Assembly (NCBI GenBank): GCA_945883745.1
Contig: CAMCYH010000009.1
Span: forward strand, 1-46,558
Direction of reading: 5' to 3'
Source of the DNA: Candidatus Kuenenia stuttgartensis
Lineage (GTDB): Bacteria > Planctomycetota > Planctomycetia > Pirellulales > UBA1268
DNA length: 46,558 bases
Made by a program: the position numbers and the translations under genes. The notes beneath the pieces are model-generated. The model was not told where the DNA came from and made no database searches. It saw only the letters and a list, made by a program, of their open reading frames with translations. Shown here one piece after another: positions 17,368-26,827 of the stretch (positions within the stretch are counted from its first letter, which is position 1; the number at the start of each line of letters is the position of its first letter).

Positions 17368-20300
17368 ATGAATCCGCACTCGTATGATCCGTCGTTTCTT
17401 CGCTCGCAGATGACCCTTCTCCGCGTCGCTGCCGCCGAACGGGCGGGGCGGGAAGAGGCGATTCGAAAGGATCATGAGACCTCCGTTGCTGCCATCGATG
17501 CCGAGAAGGGCAACGGCCTTCGGGAGGTTGACGACCGCTTCGGTTCAGAAATCGCCGCGACGCGAAAAGAATACGAGGCCGTGCTCGCGAAGCTGTCCGC
17601 ACAGCTCGCTGCCGAACGCCAGAAACTCGAGGCCCACCGGCAGCAGATCTCGACCCGCCTCGCCCAGCAGGCACAGTCCCAGAAAGCAAAACTTCTGGAG
17701 GACGAGACGTTCGAGGAGAGCTCCTTTCGGGAGATCGCCCGCGAGCGAAAAAAGAAGCCGCAGCGAATTTTCGAGAAATCGGAACAGGATCTGGCCGCCG
17801 TTGCCACCGCCATCGAGACATGTGAAACCCGGATCCGCTCGCTCCTGCCCGCCTGCGGGATGGAGGCCGAAGCCTTCGATGCCAGCAAGGATTCCGCAGG
17901 CGTTCCGGCCGCGGGTGGCCCCGAGGGTGCGTCGCTGGTCAAGGCTGTCGAAGGACTGGCGGCTGACATCGTGGAGAGAACCAGGTTCCTGAGCAGCCTG
18001 CCGGAGGCGCGGGGTTCTCTCAGCGTTGTGATTGGAATCCCGATGGTTCTGGCCGTGCTCGCCACTGGAGGGGCTGCCTTCGCCGCTCAGGCCAGCGGCC
18101 TGCCCATCGGTTCGACCATCGGCATTGCCGCCGGCACGGCCGCGGTCGTGGTGGCCGTCGGGATTGGTGGCGGAATCTGGTGGCTCAGGAGGCTGCGCCG
18201 CCGCGTCCAGCGCCAGGCTGATGCCCTGGTTGCCGAACTCGCCTCGACGGTCGTGCAGGCTCATCACACCCTGTCCCGCGCCACTGATTTCATCACTCGC
18301 CGCCGCGGTGAACAGAGCCTTCAGGCTGACGAACAGAATGAGCGGGAGGCTGCCGACAGAAAGGCGAAGCTCGAGTCTCGCTTGGCGAGCCTGGACGACA
18401 AAGTGCAGTCGATGAAGGCTGATCTCGAAGAGAAGGCGTCTACTCACGCACAGTCCATCGAAAGCCGCCATGAAGCCGCACGGAAAAAAGCCGATGCCGA
18501 ATATCCGCAGCGGCTCGAGTCACTCGCCCGCAGCCATGCGGAAAGTCGTGCCGCGGTCGAGCAGACCGCGGCAGAGAAGCGGGCCGCCGCGGACCAGCGG
18601 CAGGCGAAGGAAACCGATGAGATGGTCGCCGCATGGCGAAAGGCACGCACCGAGACCGCGGCCGTGTATGACGAGGCCAACGCGATCGATGCCGCCGCGT
18701 TTCTCCCCTGGGATGCCTTGGCCAGGGAAGACGTCGCGCTGCCGCACGAGGTGCCTCCCGGGCTCCGCTTCGGCAGCCTCGATCTCTCACTCGAAAAGAT
18801 TCCGGGCGGGGTATCTCCCACACCCGAGCTCAACGCCTTCGGTCCGATCGCCTGGAGCCAGCCCGCCACGCTCCCCTTTCCGCGGCAGGGCACGCTGCTG
18901 ATCAAGACGACGGCCGATCAGCAGCAAACCGCCTCGGCGTTGCTCGAGTCGCTTACCCTGCGGATCGTGACCGCAATCCCGCCGGGACAAAGCCGGTTCA
19001 CCATCATCGATCCTCTCGGTCTGGGTGAGCCATTCGCCGGCTTCATGCACCTGGCAGACCATGACGAGCTTCTCGTCACGAGCCGCATCTGGACGGAGAC
19101 GCAGCATATCGAAGAGCGGCTCGCCGACCTCAGCGAGCAAATGGAGGTGGTCATCCAGAAATACCTCCGCAATGAGTACGACTCGATCGCCGCCTACAAC
19201 GCAGAAGCGGAGGTGCCCGAGCCCTACCGCTTTCTGGTCGTGGCCAATTTTCCGGCCAACTTCACCGAGAGCAGCGCCCGACGGCTGGCGAGCATCGTCA
19301 GTAGTGGCGGCCGGTGCGGTGTGTACGTGCTTCTCTCCGTCGATACGCGACAGTTGGTTCCTTCCGGATTCAGCCTCGACGATCTGGCGAAAAACGCCAC
19401 CACGCTCACCCTCAAGCAGGGAGCCTTCACATGGTGCGACAGTGAATATTCCCAGTGGCCGCTGACAGTCGTCACCTCCCCCGACGGCACTACGTTCACC
19501 CGCATCGTGCAGCGAATTGGCCAGGCGGCGAAGGCGGCAAAGCGGGTCGAGGTGCCGTTCGACCGAGTAGCGCCGCCGGAGGAAGAGTGGTGGCAAGGCA
19601 GCACGGCCAATGAGGTCGTCGCACCACTCGGCCCCGCGGCGGCGAAAAAACTCCAATACCTCAAGCTTGGCAAGGGCACCAGCCAGCATGCCCTCATCGC
19701 CGGCAAGACCGGCTCCGGCAAGTCGACCCTCATGCACGCCATGATCACGAGCCTGGCGTTGCAATACAGCCCCAACGAAATCCAGTTCTATCTTGTCGAC
19801 TTCAAGAAGGGCGTGGAGTTCAAACTCTACGATCACTACGCCTTGCCTCACGCCCGGGTGATCGCCATCGAGAGCGAACGAGAATTCGGGCTTTCGGTGC
19901 TCGAGCAGCTCGACCGCGAGCTGAAGCGTCGCGGTGACCTGTTTCGCCAGCTCTCCGTGCAAGACGTCGCCGGCTTTCGCAAGACCGGCCAGGCCGACCC
20001 GATGCCTCGGATTCTGCTGATCATCGATGAGTTTCAGGAAATCTTCGTCGAAGACGACAAGATCGCCCAGGATGCGTCGCTGATTCTCGATCGTCTCGTT
20101 CGCCAGGGCCGTGCCTTCGGCATGCACGTGCTCCTCGGGTCGCAGACGCTCGGCGGCTCATACAGTCTCCCCCGAGCCACGATGGGCCAGATGGCCATCC
20201 GTATCGCGCTGCAGTGCAATGAGGCGGACTCGAGTCTGATTCTTTCCGAAGACAACACTGCAGCACGGCTGCTCACCCGGCCCGGCGAGGCAATCTACAA

Positions 20301-21546
20301 CGACGCCAACGGCATGGTTGCCGGCAACAACCCATTTCAGGTGGTGTTTCTCAATGACGAGAGACGGGAGCGCTACCTGGGGGCGTTGCGGGCACTCGCC
20401 GATCGCCGAGACGACATCCCTCAGGTGCCGCGAATCGTGTTCGACGGGAACGAGGCGGCCGACCCCGCCGGGAATCCGCTCCTGAATGAACTGCTCGCCT
20501 CGGGCACCGTGCACGGCAAGGAAATCGTCGCGCCACTGGCCTGGATCGGCGATGCGATCGCCATCAAGGATCCCACAGCCGCCATTTTCCGTCGGCAGGG
20601 AGGATCAAATCTGCTGATCGTGGGTCAGCGGGAAGATCTCGGCGCGAGCCTGCAGGCCATGGCGATGGTGAGCCTCGCAGTCGGCCACGATCCTCACCCG
20701 GGTGGGCTGCTCGGCCGGGCCGCCCGATTCGTGGTACTGGAGCCGGCGATTGCCGAGGAAAAGCCCGACATCATGCTGTCCAGGCTCGCCGACGCCCTGC
20801 CACACGAGGTCGAGGTGGCCGGCCGGCTCGGTGTCTCCGACGCCCTCGAGCGGCTCGCCGGCGAGGTGCAGCGCCGAATCGACAACCAAGTGCTCGACGG
20901 AGAAGCCGTGTTTCTCGTGATTCGTGATCTCGGCCGGTTTCGTGAATTGCGAAAAGAAGAGGGCGGTTTCGGTTTTTCGTTTGGCAACGAGAAGAAAGTC
21001 GGCCCGGCCGAGCACTTCGCCACGATCCTGCGGGACGGTCCTCCCGTGGGCGTTCACTCCATCATCTGGTGTGATTCGCTCACCAATCTGATGCGGACGT
21101 TCGAACGCAGCACGGTCAAGGAATTCGAACTGCGGACGGTGTTCCAGATGAGTGGCACCGACTCAAGCCAGCTCATTGACAGCCCGGCGGCCAGCAAGCT
21201 CGGCCCGCAGCGAGCCCTGTTTATCCACGAAGAGACCGGCACACTGGAAAAGTTTCGCCCCTATGCGTTCCCCAGCCCCGAATGGCTGGCGAGCATCTCT
21301 GAACGGCTCAGGGCGCGGCCTCAGGGCACGCCGCAGGAGCGACCGGCGGCCTTGCCCGCGTCAGCGGGGGCAGCCGATATCGCGTCTGCCGCGAAGCCAG
21401 CCGCCAGGACGGGCGACGGCGACTCGTTCGGCCTCACGGGTGGCGGCTTCGGCGACTTCAACTTCACGAAGATGCTCGACGATCTTCCCGGTGGAGACAC
21501 GTCCTCCGACGACGATTCCGCTGGCGAGTCACGCGCGCAACCGTGA
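17368..21546 (+). CDS. Giant membrane-anchored FtsK/SpoIIIE-type ATPase of a type VII-like system
   Basis: This 1,392-residue protein combines a coiled coil (about 15-150), two membrane segments (about 218-240 and 248-272), a second long coiled coil (about 275-430), a linker domain and FtsK/SpoIIIE ATPase modules. The first module has Walker A GKTGSGKST at 779-787 and Walker B LLIIDEF with Asp887/Glu888, plus FKKGVEF and GSQTL motifs. A second module near 1081 (LLIVGQREDLG) lacks the P-loop Lys and Ser/Thr. The C-terminus is Gly/Asp-rich (GGGFGDFNF). ESX EccC and firmicute EssC likewise carry tandem FtsK modules behind two membrane segments. ATG 17368 follows the mini-WXG gene by 46 bases; the Shine-Dalgarno sequence is weak. 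DNA translocation is the alternative role. Confidence 0.85.
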   Translation: MNPHSYDPSFLRSQMTLLRVAAAERAGREEAIRKDHETSVAAIDAEKGNGLREVDDRFGSEIAATRKEYEAVLAKLSAQLAAERQKLEAHRQQISTRLAQQAQSQKAKLLEDETFEESSFREIARERKKKPQRIFEKSEQDLAAVATAIETCETRIRSLLPACGMEAEAFDASKDSAGVPAAGGPEGASLVKAVEGLAADIVERTRFLSSLPEARGSLSVVIGIPMVLAVLATGGAAFAAQASGLPIGSTIGIAAGTAAVVVAVGIGGGIWWLRRLRRRVQRQADALVAELASTVVQAHHTLSRATDFITRRRGEQSLQADEQNEREAADRKAKLESRLASLDDKVQSMKADLEEKASTHAQSIESRHEAARKKADAEYPQRLESLARSHAESRAAVEQTAAEKRAAADQRQAKETDEMVAAWRKARTETAAVYDEANAIDAAAFLPWDALAREDVALPHEVPPGLRFGSLDLSLEKIPGGVSPTPELNAFGPIAWSQPATLPFPRQGTLLIKTTADQQQTASALLESLTLRIVTAIPPGQSRFTIIDPLGLGEPFAGFMHLADHDELLVTSRIWTETQHIEERLADLSEQMEVVIQKYLRNEYDSIAAYNAEAEVPEPYRFLVVANFPANFTESSARRLASIVSSGGRCGVYVLLSVDTRQLVPSGFSLDDLAKNATTLTLKQGAFTWCDSEYSQWPLTVVTSPDGTTFTRIVQRIGQAAKAAKRVEVPFDRVAPPEEEWWQGSTANEVVAPLGPAAAKKLQYLKLGKGTSQHALIAGKTGSGKSTLMHAMITSLALQYSPNEIQFYLVDFKKGVEFKLYDHYALPHARVIAIESEREFGLSVLEQLDRELKRRGDLFRQLSVQDVAGFRKTGQADPMPRILLIIDEFQEIFVEDDKIAQDASLILDRLVRQGRAFGMHVLLGSQTLGGSYSLPRATMGQMAIRIALQCNEADSSLILSEDNTAARLLTRPGEAIYNDANGMVAGNNPFQVVFLNDERRERYLGALRALADRRDDIPQVPRIVFDGNEAADPAGNPLLNELLASGTVHGKEIVAPLAWIGDAIAIKDPTAAIFRRQGGSNLLIVGQREDLGASLQAMAMVSLAVGHDPHPGGLLGRAARFVVLEPAIAEEKPDIMLSRLADALPHEVEVAGRLGVSDALERLAGEVQRRIDNQVLDGEAVFLVIRDLGRFRELRKEEGGFGFSFGNEKKVGPAEHFATILRDGPPVGVHSIIWCDSLTNLMRTFERSTVKEFELRTVFQMSGTDSSQLIDSPAASKLGPQRALFIHEETGTLEKFRPYAFPSPEWLASISERLRARPQGTPQERPAALPASAGAADIASAAKPAARTGDGDSFGLTGGGFGDFNFTKMLDDLPGGDTSSDDDSAGESRAQP

Positions 21547-21563
21547 TACTGCCTGGCTTCCTG

Positions 21564-22670
21564 CTACCACGGCCGGCGGCCGATGCGGGCTTTCACCACG
21601 ATCTCTTGGCCGTCACGGAGCACTGTCAATGGCACCTCGGTGCCAATGGGAGTCCGCACGATCATCAAGACGAGCGCCGCCGGATCATCCACCGGTGCCT
21701 CGTCAAAGGCCACCACGACGTCCCCCGGCTGCATGCCCGCCGCCGCACCGGTCGAGTTCGGATCGACGGCGTCGACCGCCGCCCCCTTCACCGCCTGACC
21801 GTCGGCGTGGTCATCGTGGATCGTCAAGCGGCGGAGTGCCAGCCCCATGTAGCCCCTCTCTACATGGCCGAGCTTGCGAATCTGCTCGTAGACGGCCCGC
21901 GCGGTGTTGCTTGGGATTGCAAATCCGATACCCCGAAAATCCTGCCCCACGATCGCTGTCGTGATTCCCATCACGTGGCCATGCACGTCGACGAGCGGCC
22001 CCCCGGAATTCCCCGGGTTGATCGAGGCGTCGGTCTGTAAAAATTCCTGATAGGGATCGTCGAGCACCCCGCGGCGACCGACGGCACTGACGATCCCGTA
22101 GGTGAGCGTGCGGTCGAGGCCGAAGGGATTCCCGATCGCCCAGATCATCTCCCCGACCTGAACGGAATCGCTGTCGCCCCAGGCAGCATGCGGGAGACTT
22201 GTGGCTTCGATCCGTACGACAGCCAAGTCGCTGGCCGGGTCGGCCCCCACGACCTCGGCGACAAACCGCCGACCATCGGCAAGCGTCACCATCACGTCGT
22301 CGCACTGGGCGAGCACATGGTAGTTCGTCAGAATCCAGCCGGCGGGATCGATGATCACTCCCGATCCGACCGACTCATCGGTGAATCCGGCGACCGCTCC
22401 CTCCCGGAGTGCCGCGATCTCGTCGACCAGCGAACCCGCCCGCCTTTCGGCGGTGATGTTCACGACCGTCGGGCCGATCACGCGGGCGAGTGTCGTGAAC
22501 AACTTGCCTACGGTCGTCATTTCGGCGCCACTGGCGGCGTCGCGAATCGCCCGCAGCTCAGCCCGCGTGCGGGCGTACTGAACCCGTCCCATAAACGACG
22601 GCCAGGCGATCAGGCCGACCAGAATGACGAGTCCGCCAAAGAGCAGGAGCGTGCGCTGATTCGCCGACAT
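21564..22670 (-). CDS. Membrane-anchored HtrA/DegP-like serine protease with one PDZ domain
   Basis: The 368-residue protein has an N-terminal membrane anchor (LLLFGGLVILVGLIAW, residues 8-23). A trypsin-like domain follows with the full triad His118 (TNYH), Asp148 (SDLAVV) and Ser222 (GNSGGP), and one PDZ domain ends the chain. HtrA proteases degrade misfolded envelope proteins and can be switched on by PDZ ligands. The start chosen is the ATG at 22670, which has GGGGAG seven bases before it; a GTG at 22706 overlaps the cinA stop. It lies downstream of cinA on the same strand and is convergent with the FtsK-type gene, only 17 bases away. Confidence 0.92.
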   Translation of the reverse strand: MSANQRTLLLFGGLVILVGLIAWPSFMGRVQYARTRAELRAIRDAASGAEMTTVGKLFTTLARVIGPTVVNITAERRAGSLVDEIAALREGAVAGFTDESVGSGVIIDPAGWILTNYHVLAQCDDVMVTLADGRRFVAEVVGADPASDLAVVRIEATSLPHAAWGDSDSVQVGEMIWAIGNPFGLDRTLTYGIVSAVGRRGVLDDPYQEFLQTDASINPGNSGGPLVDVHGHVMGITTAIVGQDFRGIGFAIPSNTARAVYEQIRKLGHVERGYMGLALRRLTIHDDHADGQAVKGAAVDAVDPNSTGAAAGMQPGDVVVAFDEAPVDDPAALVLMIVRTPIGTEVPLTVLRDGQEIVVKARIGRRPW

Positions 22671-22702
22671 CAATCGACTCCCCGTACCTCGTTCGGCACC
22701 CC

Positions 22703-23935
22703 TCACGAACTTTCGGCCTCACGCAGCCTGTACCGCACAAGATCGACGGCCGTCTTCGCCGCGCGGGCGAGCGTGAGAGCAGGCCCGCCGCCCATGACAT
22801 GCTCGATGGTACGGGTGCCGTCGGCATCAGCCACGGTGATGTCGATCGCCCGCCGCCCATCGGCTGCGGGCCGCTCCGCCCCAATGCCCAGGCCGATCGC
22901 GGTGCCAAACTCAGACCGTGCCCGCTCGGCGAGCATGCTGGCGTGCGTGTCGCCCTGTGGCGTTTGCTCAGGTACGAGCACATGGCCGCCGCGGTAGCCC
23001 ACAGCCACCGCCGAAGTGCGATCCCTGCCCGTCAGGCGAGCCATCGCCTGGGCGAAGAGGGCCGCCACGCGGCCAGCGGTGCCGATCTCGATCGATGCGA
23101 GCGTCTGGCCGGCTGCGAGGAGCGACCGCACGGCGGCATCCTCCACGTCGTCATCGCCGGTGCCGAAGACGAGCGGTCCGAGACACTCACGGATCGTGGC
23201 TTCGACCGGCGCGATGGCAGCCTCGCAGGCCGCCTCGTCGACACCGCGAGCGGCGATCCGCAGCGTGATCGTCGCCTCGTGGGCCGTGATGCCCACCGCC
23301 GGCTCGCGGCCCCTCCGAATCAAATCAGGAAGCATTTCCTCGATCGCGCTTTCGCCCGCACCAAAACATTTGAGGCACCGAAACCGGATCGTGCCCCCCT
23401 CCGGCTGCATTGCCTGCAAAGCCGGCTGCACGCTCTCCCGCCACATGATGTGCATTTCAGAGGGTACGCCCGGCAGCGAAAAAACGCGGGCCGTACCGCC
23501 GTTGGCTTTCTCACACTCCAGATCGATTCCCGGTGCGGTGCCGGTCGGGTTGGCGATCAGCCTGCTTCCCCGTGGCAGCATCGCCTGCCGCCGGTTGCTC
23601 TCCGGCATCGGCATGCCCCGTCGCGCAAACCGCGACTCGATGGCGATCACGGCCTCCGGCACGAGTTCCAGCGGCGCTCCGGCCATCTCGGCAAGAACCT
23701 CGCGAGTCAGGTCATCGGCGGTCGGCCCTAAGCCTCCGGTGGCAATGACCACGTCGGCCCGGTCGACGGCCGCTCGAAACGCCTCCACACCGGCGGCGAG
23801 CGTGTCACAGGCGGTGGTGTGGAACACCACCGGAATGCCCAGCAGCGCCAATTCCGCCGAGATCCAGCGGCTATTGGTGTCGAGCCGCTGGCCCGACGTC
23901 AGCTCGTCTCCGATTGCAATGACTTCAGCTCGCAT
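22703..23935 (-). CDS. cinA: CinA-family protein (competence/damage-inducible, NMN deamidase type)
   Basis: The 410-residue protein has the two expected domains. The N-terminal molybdopterin-binding-like domain starts MRAEVIAIGDELTSGQRLDTNSRW and includes ATGGLGPTADDLTREVLAE. The C-terminal PncC-like domain (from about 250) is less typical: it has EIGTAGRVAALFAQ, where active amidases usually show a TGGLIA-like stretch with a catalytic Ser. The family recycles pyridine nucleotides and pyrophosphate adducts. The ATG at 23935 matches the family start. It is co-directional and overlapping in control with the downstream HtrA gene. Confidence 0.9.
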   Translation of the reverse strand: MRAEVIAIGDELTSGQRLDTNSRWISAELALLGIPVVFHTTACDTLAAGVEAFRAAVDRADVVIATGGLGPTADDLTREVLAEMAGAPLELVPEAVIAIESRFARRGMPMPESNRRQAMLPRGSRLIANPTGTAPGIDLECEKANGGTARVFSLPGVPSEMHIMWRESVQPALQAMQPEGGTIRFRCLKCFGAGESAIEEMLPDLIRRGREPAVGITAHEATITLRIAARGVDEAACEAAIAPVEATIRECLGPLVFGTGDDDVEDAAVRSLLAAGQTLASIEIGTAGRVAALFAQAMARLTGRDRTSAVAVGYRGGHVLVPEQTPQGDTHASMLAERARSEFGTAIGLGIGAERPAADGRRAIDITVADADGTRTIEHVMGGGPALTLARAAKTAVDLVRYRLREAESS

Positions 23936-24066
23936 CCCACTGTCATACCCTCCCCGACCGGCAGGGAACAGCCACCGCAACCTCCTCACTGGTCGGTCGA
24001 CGCCTGCCAGTGAACAATTACCCGCTGGAATGCCCTTCCGGGCCGGCACACACGCGGACGTGGGAT

Positions 24067-25314
24067 ATGCATCAGGGACTGAAACTTGGACTGCTCGGGA
24101 CCGACGCCCAGATCGCGGCGGTGGTGGCAGCCGCGCGGCAGGCGGGCGATGCAATCGTCGTCGGCTACGACCTACCATCTCCCGATGCTTCGGCTACCGA
24201 TCTCCTCGCCGACATCATGCGGACAGATTCCTGGGAGCCCCTGCTGGATGACCGCACTTGCGATGCGGTGCTCGTCGGAGCAGATGACTGGAGCGGTGAG
24301 CGGGCCGACGCCGTCCGCGGACTCGTGCAGGCCGGCCGCACGTTGCTCCTTGGGCAGCCCTTGGCTCTGTCGATGCTCTGGGCCTACGAACTCGACATGA
24401 TTCGCGGTGATTCGCGGGCGACACTGATTCCGTTTCTTCCCGATCGCCTCCACCCGTTCGTGGCCCGACTGAAGGAACAGGTCGAACTGGCCGTCGCCAA
24501 AGGCCACACGCTCGGCACGATCGAGACGATCACCCTGGAGCGGCGGATGCCGGATCGCTCGCGGGAGACCGTGCTGCGACAACTGGCTCGGGATGTCGAC
24601 CTCGTGCGGGTGCTCGGGGGTGATCCCCAGCGGCTCGGCACGCTCGGTGGCACGCCCGACACCGCCTGGCCGACGCTGGCCGTCGAGTTCACCGGCAGCG
24701 CGCAGCCGCCGGTGCGGTGGAGCGTGGTTCGGGGCGACCAGCCCGCGCTCCTCGTGACGCTCGTGCAGGAGCGTGGCTCGACGTCCATCACCATACCCCC
24801 GGGCGATTCTGCCTGGGGCTGGGATGGTCCAACGACCGCCCCCCCTCCAGCACCCGCTTCGTTCGAACGTGGCGGCGTCATGCTCGAGCGTCTGCGGGAC
24901 GCCTGCGGACGAGCCGCCGGCACCGCTCCGCAACTGGCCGTACCCCCCGCCGATTGGGCCGATGCGGCGAGGGCGATCGAGCTCACGGAAACCGTGCCCC
25001 GCAGTCTCGCGAAGGGGCGTGCGATCGATCTTCATCAGGAGGAGTTCTCGGAAATCGGCACGTTCAAGGGGACGATGGCCTCGCTCGGGTGCGGTATCGT
25101 GCTCGCCGCACTCTTCGTGCTGATTCTGGCCGCCCTCGTCGGCGGGATCGCCAAGGAGGCGGGCTGGGCCTTTGGCGAGCGGATCGCCGGCGCCTGGCCG
25201 GGCTTCGTGCTGGCGGCGTTGGTCCTTTTTCTCGTGCTTCAGGTGCTGCCTCTGCTGGTGGCCCCCCAGGCGGGATCCAACCAGGGCAAAAGCCCCGGCT
25301 CAGGCAAGCCTTGA
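24067..25314 (+). CDS. Degenerate Gfo/Idh/MocA-like protein with C-terminal membrane segments
   Basis: The 415-residue protein begins KLGLLGTDAQIAAVVAAARQ, which looks like a Rossmann start of the Gfo/Idh/MocA family but lacks the GxGxxG glycines. Middle features such as GLVQAGRTLLLGQPLALS sit where that family has its EKP motif, and the lysine is missing. The C-terminus holds two strong hydrophobic segments (about residues 337-360 and 375-400) and a short basic tail. It is therefore likely an inner-membrane protein with a non-catalytic cofactor-like domain facing the cytoplasm. It is divergent from cinA. I do not know its function. Confidence 0.65.
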   Translation: MHQGLKLGLLGTDAQIAAVVAAARQAGDAIVVGYDLPSPDASATDLLADIMRTDSWEPLLDDRTCDAVLVGADDWSGERADAVRGLVQAGRTLLLGQPLALSMLWAYELDMIRGDSRATLIPFLPDRLHPFVARLKEQVELAVAKGHTLGTIETITLERRMPDRSRETVLRQLARDVDLVRVLGGDPQRLGTLGGTPDTAWPTLAVEFTGSAQPPVRWSVVRGDQPALLVTLVQERGSTSITIPPGDSAWGWDGPTTAPPPAPASFERGGVMLERLRDACGRAAGTAPQLAVPPADWADAARAIELTETVPRSLAKGRAIDLHQEEFSEIGTFKGTMASLGCGIVLAALFVLILAALVGGIAKEAGWAFGERIAGAWPGFVLAALVLFLVLQVLPLLVAPQAGSNQGKSPGSGKP

Positions 25315-25498
25315 CGATTGCACCGATTCCCCGCCGGTTGCTGGGAATGTATGCCGGCTGTCGGCCGCCCACGTGATGCCCACCCCGCGGCCGTCCGATC
25401 CTTTTCGTGGTCGGGTGTCAGTCACATGACGGCGGTGGGGCTTCGCACGCATGCAGGCCGCTGCCCCGGCACGGGTGTGAAGCGGGGATGTTGTGCCT

Positions 25499-26827
25499 AT
25501 GCGGTCTGCCTGGAGCGTCGTACTGATCGGGGTGGCCTTGCTGCCCGTGGTCACGGCCCATCCGGCCGCAGCGGCCGACTCACTCGAACTGCGACGGACC
25601 GCGATCGTGCGGGCCATCGAGTCGACCCGTGAGAGCGTCGTCAACATTCACGGCCAGAAGCTGGTCGTGGGCACCGACGACGAATCGGCCGCCGACCTCC
25701 GCCGGGTCAACGGCATGGGCACCGGTGTGATCATCGACGACCGGGGCTACGTCGTCACCAACTATCACGTTGTCGAGGGTGTGAAGCGGATCGAAGTGAC
25801 GCTCGCCTCCGGGAAGACAGTGGCCGGCCAGCTCGTGTCGCACGATCCCCGCACCGATCTGGCCGTGCTCAAGATCGACGTCGAGGAGCCGCTGCCCGTG
25901 ATCCGCATCGGCACGTCGAGCGACCTCATGATCGGCGAGACGGTGCTCGCCCTCGGCAACGCCTTCGGCTACGAGCACACGGTGACGCGGGGGATCATTT
26001 CCGCACTCCACCGCAACGTCGAGGTGAGCCGCACGCAGCGGTACGACGACCTCATCCAGACCGACGCCTCGATCAACCCCGGCAATTCCGGCGGCCCGCT
26101 GCTCAACATCGCCGGCGAGATGATCGGCGTGAACGTGGCGGTGCGGGCCGGGGCACAGGGCATCGGCTTCGCCATCCCGATCGACCGCGCGCTCGCCGTA
26201 GTCACCGAACTCATGTCGGTTGAGCGGGTCGCGAAGACATGGCACGGCATCGTTGCCCGCCGACACGACGGCAGCGCCGGCGTGGTTGTGGAAGTGGTCC
26301 ACAGCGAGAGCCCGGCCGAGTGCTGCGGCGTTCGGGCTGGCGACGTGATCACGCGGATCGGCGACTGTCGGATCATGAGCCAGCTCGATGTGGAGCGGGC
26401 GCTGCTCGGCCGCAAGGCGGGGGAGCGGGTGCCTGTGATCGTGGTGCGGGCAGATGGCGAGGAGCAGATTGAGCTTCCCCTGGCTGCCGCCCGGCCACAG
26501 AAGCTCTCGCTCGAGGAGCGGTGCTGGCAGCAGCTGGGCCTGCGGGTGCTCACGGTGCCGCCGGTGAAGGTGCAAAAGCTGCAGGCCCGCTATCGGGGCG
26601 GACTGCTGGTGTCAGAGGTGCGGAGCGACGGTCCGGCCGCGGCCCAGGGCATTCGGGAAGGCGACATCCTCGTGGGGCTCCACGTCTGGGAGACGATCGC
26701 ACCCGACAACATCTCGTATGTGCTCGACAAGGTGGACCAGGAGAACCTCGGGCCCATCAAGTTCTACGTGCTTCGCGGCCGCGACACGCTGTTCGGCCAC
26801 ATTACGAGCGACACGATCCTGCGGTAG
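25499..26827 (+). CDS. Secreted HtrA/DegP-like serine protease with two PDZ domains
   Basis: The 442-residue protein starts with a cleavable signal peptide (VVLIGVALLPVVTAHPAAAA). A trypsin-like domain follows with triad His90, Asp120 and Ser197 (GNSGGP). Two PDZ domains lie at about 230-320 and 345-430. It resembles periplasmic DegP/DegQ and is distinct from the membrane-anchored HtrA at 21564-22670, so the window encodes two such proteases within 5 kb. The start is either the ATG at 25499, whose upstream GGGGA is well spaced, or the GTG at 25493. It precedes thiL by 80 bases on the same strand. Confidence 0.92.
   Translation: MRSAWSVVLIGVALLPVVTAHPAAAADSLELRRTAIVRAIESTRESVVNIHGQKLVVGTDDESAADLRRVNGMGTGVIIDDRGYVVTNYHVVEGVKRIEVTLASGKTVAGQLVSHDPRTDLAVLKIDVEEPLPVIRIGTSSDLMIGETVLALGNAFGYEHTVTRGIISALHRNVEVSRTQRYDDLIQTDASINPGNSGGPLLNIAGEMIGVNVAVRAGAQGIGFAIPIDRALAVVTELMSVERVAKTWHGIVARRHDGSAGVVVEVVHSESPAECCGVRAGDVITRIGDCRIMSQLDVERALLGRKAGERVPVIVVRADGEEQIELPLAAARPQKLSLEERCWQQLGLRVLTVPPVKVQKLQARYRGGLLVSEVRSDGPAAAQGIREGDILVGLHVWETIAPDNISYVLDKVDQENLGPIKFYVLRGRDTLFGHITSDTILR

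Noticed and set aside
18787..20127. 446-codon minus-strand open frame inside the FtsK-type gene
   Set aside because: It is antisense to the intact Walker A region and has no motif of its own.
16169..21546. Calling the locus a complete ESX or Ess type VII system
   Set aside because: No EccB, EccD, EccE, mycosin, EsaA, EssA, EssB or YukD homologue could be seen nearby; only the WXG100-like and FtsK-type parts are supported.
17368..21546. Chromosome-segregation FtsK
   Set aside because: There is no four-helix FtsK membrane domain and no C-terminal gamma domain, and two WXG100-like genes precede it.
25315..25498. RNA gene or small coding region before the second HtrA gene
   Set aside because: No hairpin, promoter pair or protein-like frame stood out in these 184 bases.
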